14,018 bases of DNA from an uncultured Lachnospiraceae bacterium (lineage in GTDB: Bacteria > Bacillota_A > Clostridia > Lachnospirales > Lachnospiraceae). The DNA lies in assembly GCA_902780985.1 (NCBI GenBank), contig CACZHN010000073.1:1-14018 (forward strand), written 5' to 3'. Each line of letters starts with the position of its first letter. The first letter of the stretch is position 1. The translations under genes and the position numbers were made by a program. The notes under the pieces are model-generated. The model did no database searches. It saw only the letters and a list, made by a program, of their open reading frames with translations, and was not told the origin of the DNA. Below are positions 13,772 through 14,018 of the stretch, one piece after another.

Positions 13772-14018
13772 GCACGATTAATTTAAAAAACATCAAATGC
13801 GTTGATGGGGAATAGTAAGTGTAGAGGATGCCTGCTGCAAACATGGTGATGCAGCGAAGAGAACTGTCGGGTGGTGCAAGACAGAGGATAGTCACACCGA
13901 ACTCGCCCTTGAGCAGATCGGGTGAAATAACAGTAGTCCGATTCGGAGCCCTACCGTTACAGAGGGAAGATATGAGTACTGTATGATCAGTTCCGTGTCG
14001 ATGAGTGCGTGTGATGAT
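13772..14018 (+). ncRNA. T-box riboswitch leader, leucine-type specifier (CUC), 3' part missing
   Basis: Stem I elements are in order. GATGGGGA precedes AGTAA (13814-13818). The distal GAGAACTGTC-GGGTGGTGCAA-GACAG follows (to 13884), then CACACCGAA and the return strand CCCTTGAG (13906-13913). Stem III follows as CAGTAGTCCG...CGGAGCCCTAC with the conserved CCGTTACAGAGGGA. Aligning the specifier loop with the B. subtilis glyQS leader (GGC, then A, then UUC-UUGAG) puts CUC at 13902-13904, followed by the purine G and by CCC, which pairs with GGG (13807-13810). CUC means tRNA-Leu. The terminator, the antiterminator with its TGG-ACCGCG box, and the gene lie beyond the window. leuS or a leucine gene is expected. 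Confidence 0.82.

Noticed and set aside
13705..13800. A terminator between the alpha-toroid gene and the T-box promoter
   Set aside because: The long inverted repeat here has a 30-base loop and no T-run at its end, so it does not look like an intrinsic terminator.
1..14018. CRISPR array, insertion sequence, prophage or toxin-antitoxin locus
   Set aside because: No regularly spaced repeats, transposase, integrase, terminal repeats or toxin-like pairs were seen on either strand.

Overview
The window looks like chromosomal DNA of a Lachnospiraceae-type member of the Clostridia (a Butyrivibrio, Pseudobutyrivibrio or Roseburia relative). That is inferred from moderately low GC, strong AGGAGG-type ribosome binding sites, a PPi-type phosphofructokinase, a paired DUF6323/DUF6179-type locus, a T-box leader, and a hybrid sensor kinase coupled to a sugar-type solute-binding lipoprotein. 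No database was consulted. All protein genes lie on the plus strand; the only supported minus-strand gene is one tRNA.

Layout. 1-1482: the 3' end of an unrecognised gene, a small lipoprotein gene, and a GNAT acetyltransferase closed by a strong terminator. 1500-3513: an unusual leader (possible dispersed repeat, hairpin, and a long inverted repeat reaching across the start codon), then an overlapping DUF6323/DUF6179-like pair and a second GNAT. 3527-4972: a pyrophosphate-type phosphofructokinase with its own promoter, converging on tRNA-Glu(CTC) across a two-way terminator. 5075-6393: an ACT-domain protein, two very short ORFs with good ribosome binding sites, and an ANT(6)-like nucleotidyltransferase. 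6411-7744: a structured leader, an XRE regulator with a GyrI-like ligand domain, a third GNAT, and a terminator. 7757-11903: an operon of hybrid histidine kinase, solute-binding lipoprotein and a small STAS-like protein. 11941-13704: an AraC regulator with a GyrI-like domain, followed by an alpha-toroid-like protein. 13721-14018: a promoter inside a perfect inverted repeat and the 5' part of a T-box riboswitch whose inferred specifier codon is CUC (leucine); its antiterminator and target gene lie beyond the window.

How the parts fit. Most of the region is small regulatory, stress and modification genes in short transcription units. The most distinctive unit is the kinase/binding-protein operon. 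It has no ABC permease in view, so the binding protein may serve sensing rather than uptake. The kinase's second receiver domain has lost its middle, including the phosphoacceptor aspartate. The second unusual unit is the DUF6323/DUF6179 leader, where folding could control, or even create, the ribosome-to-start spacing.
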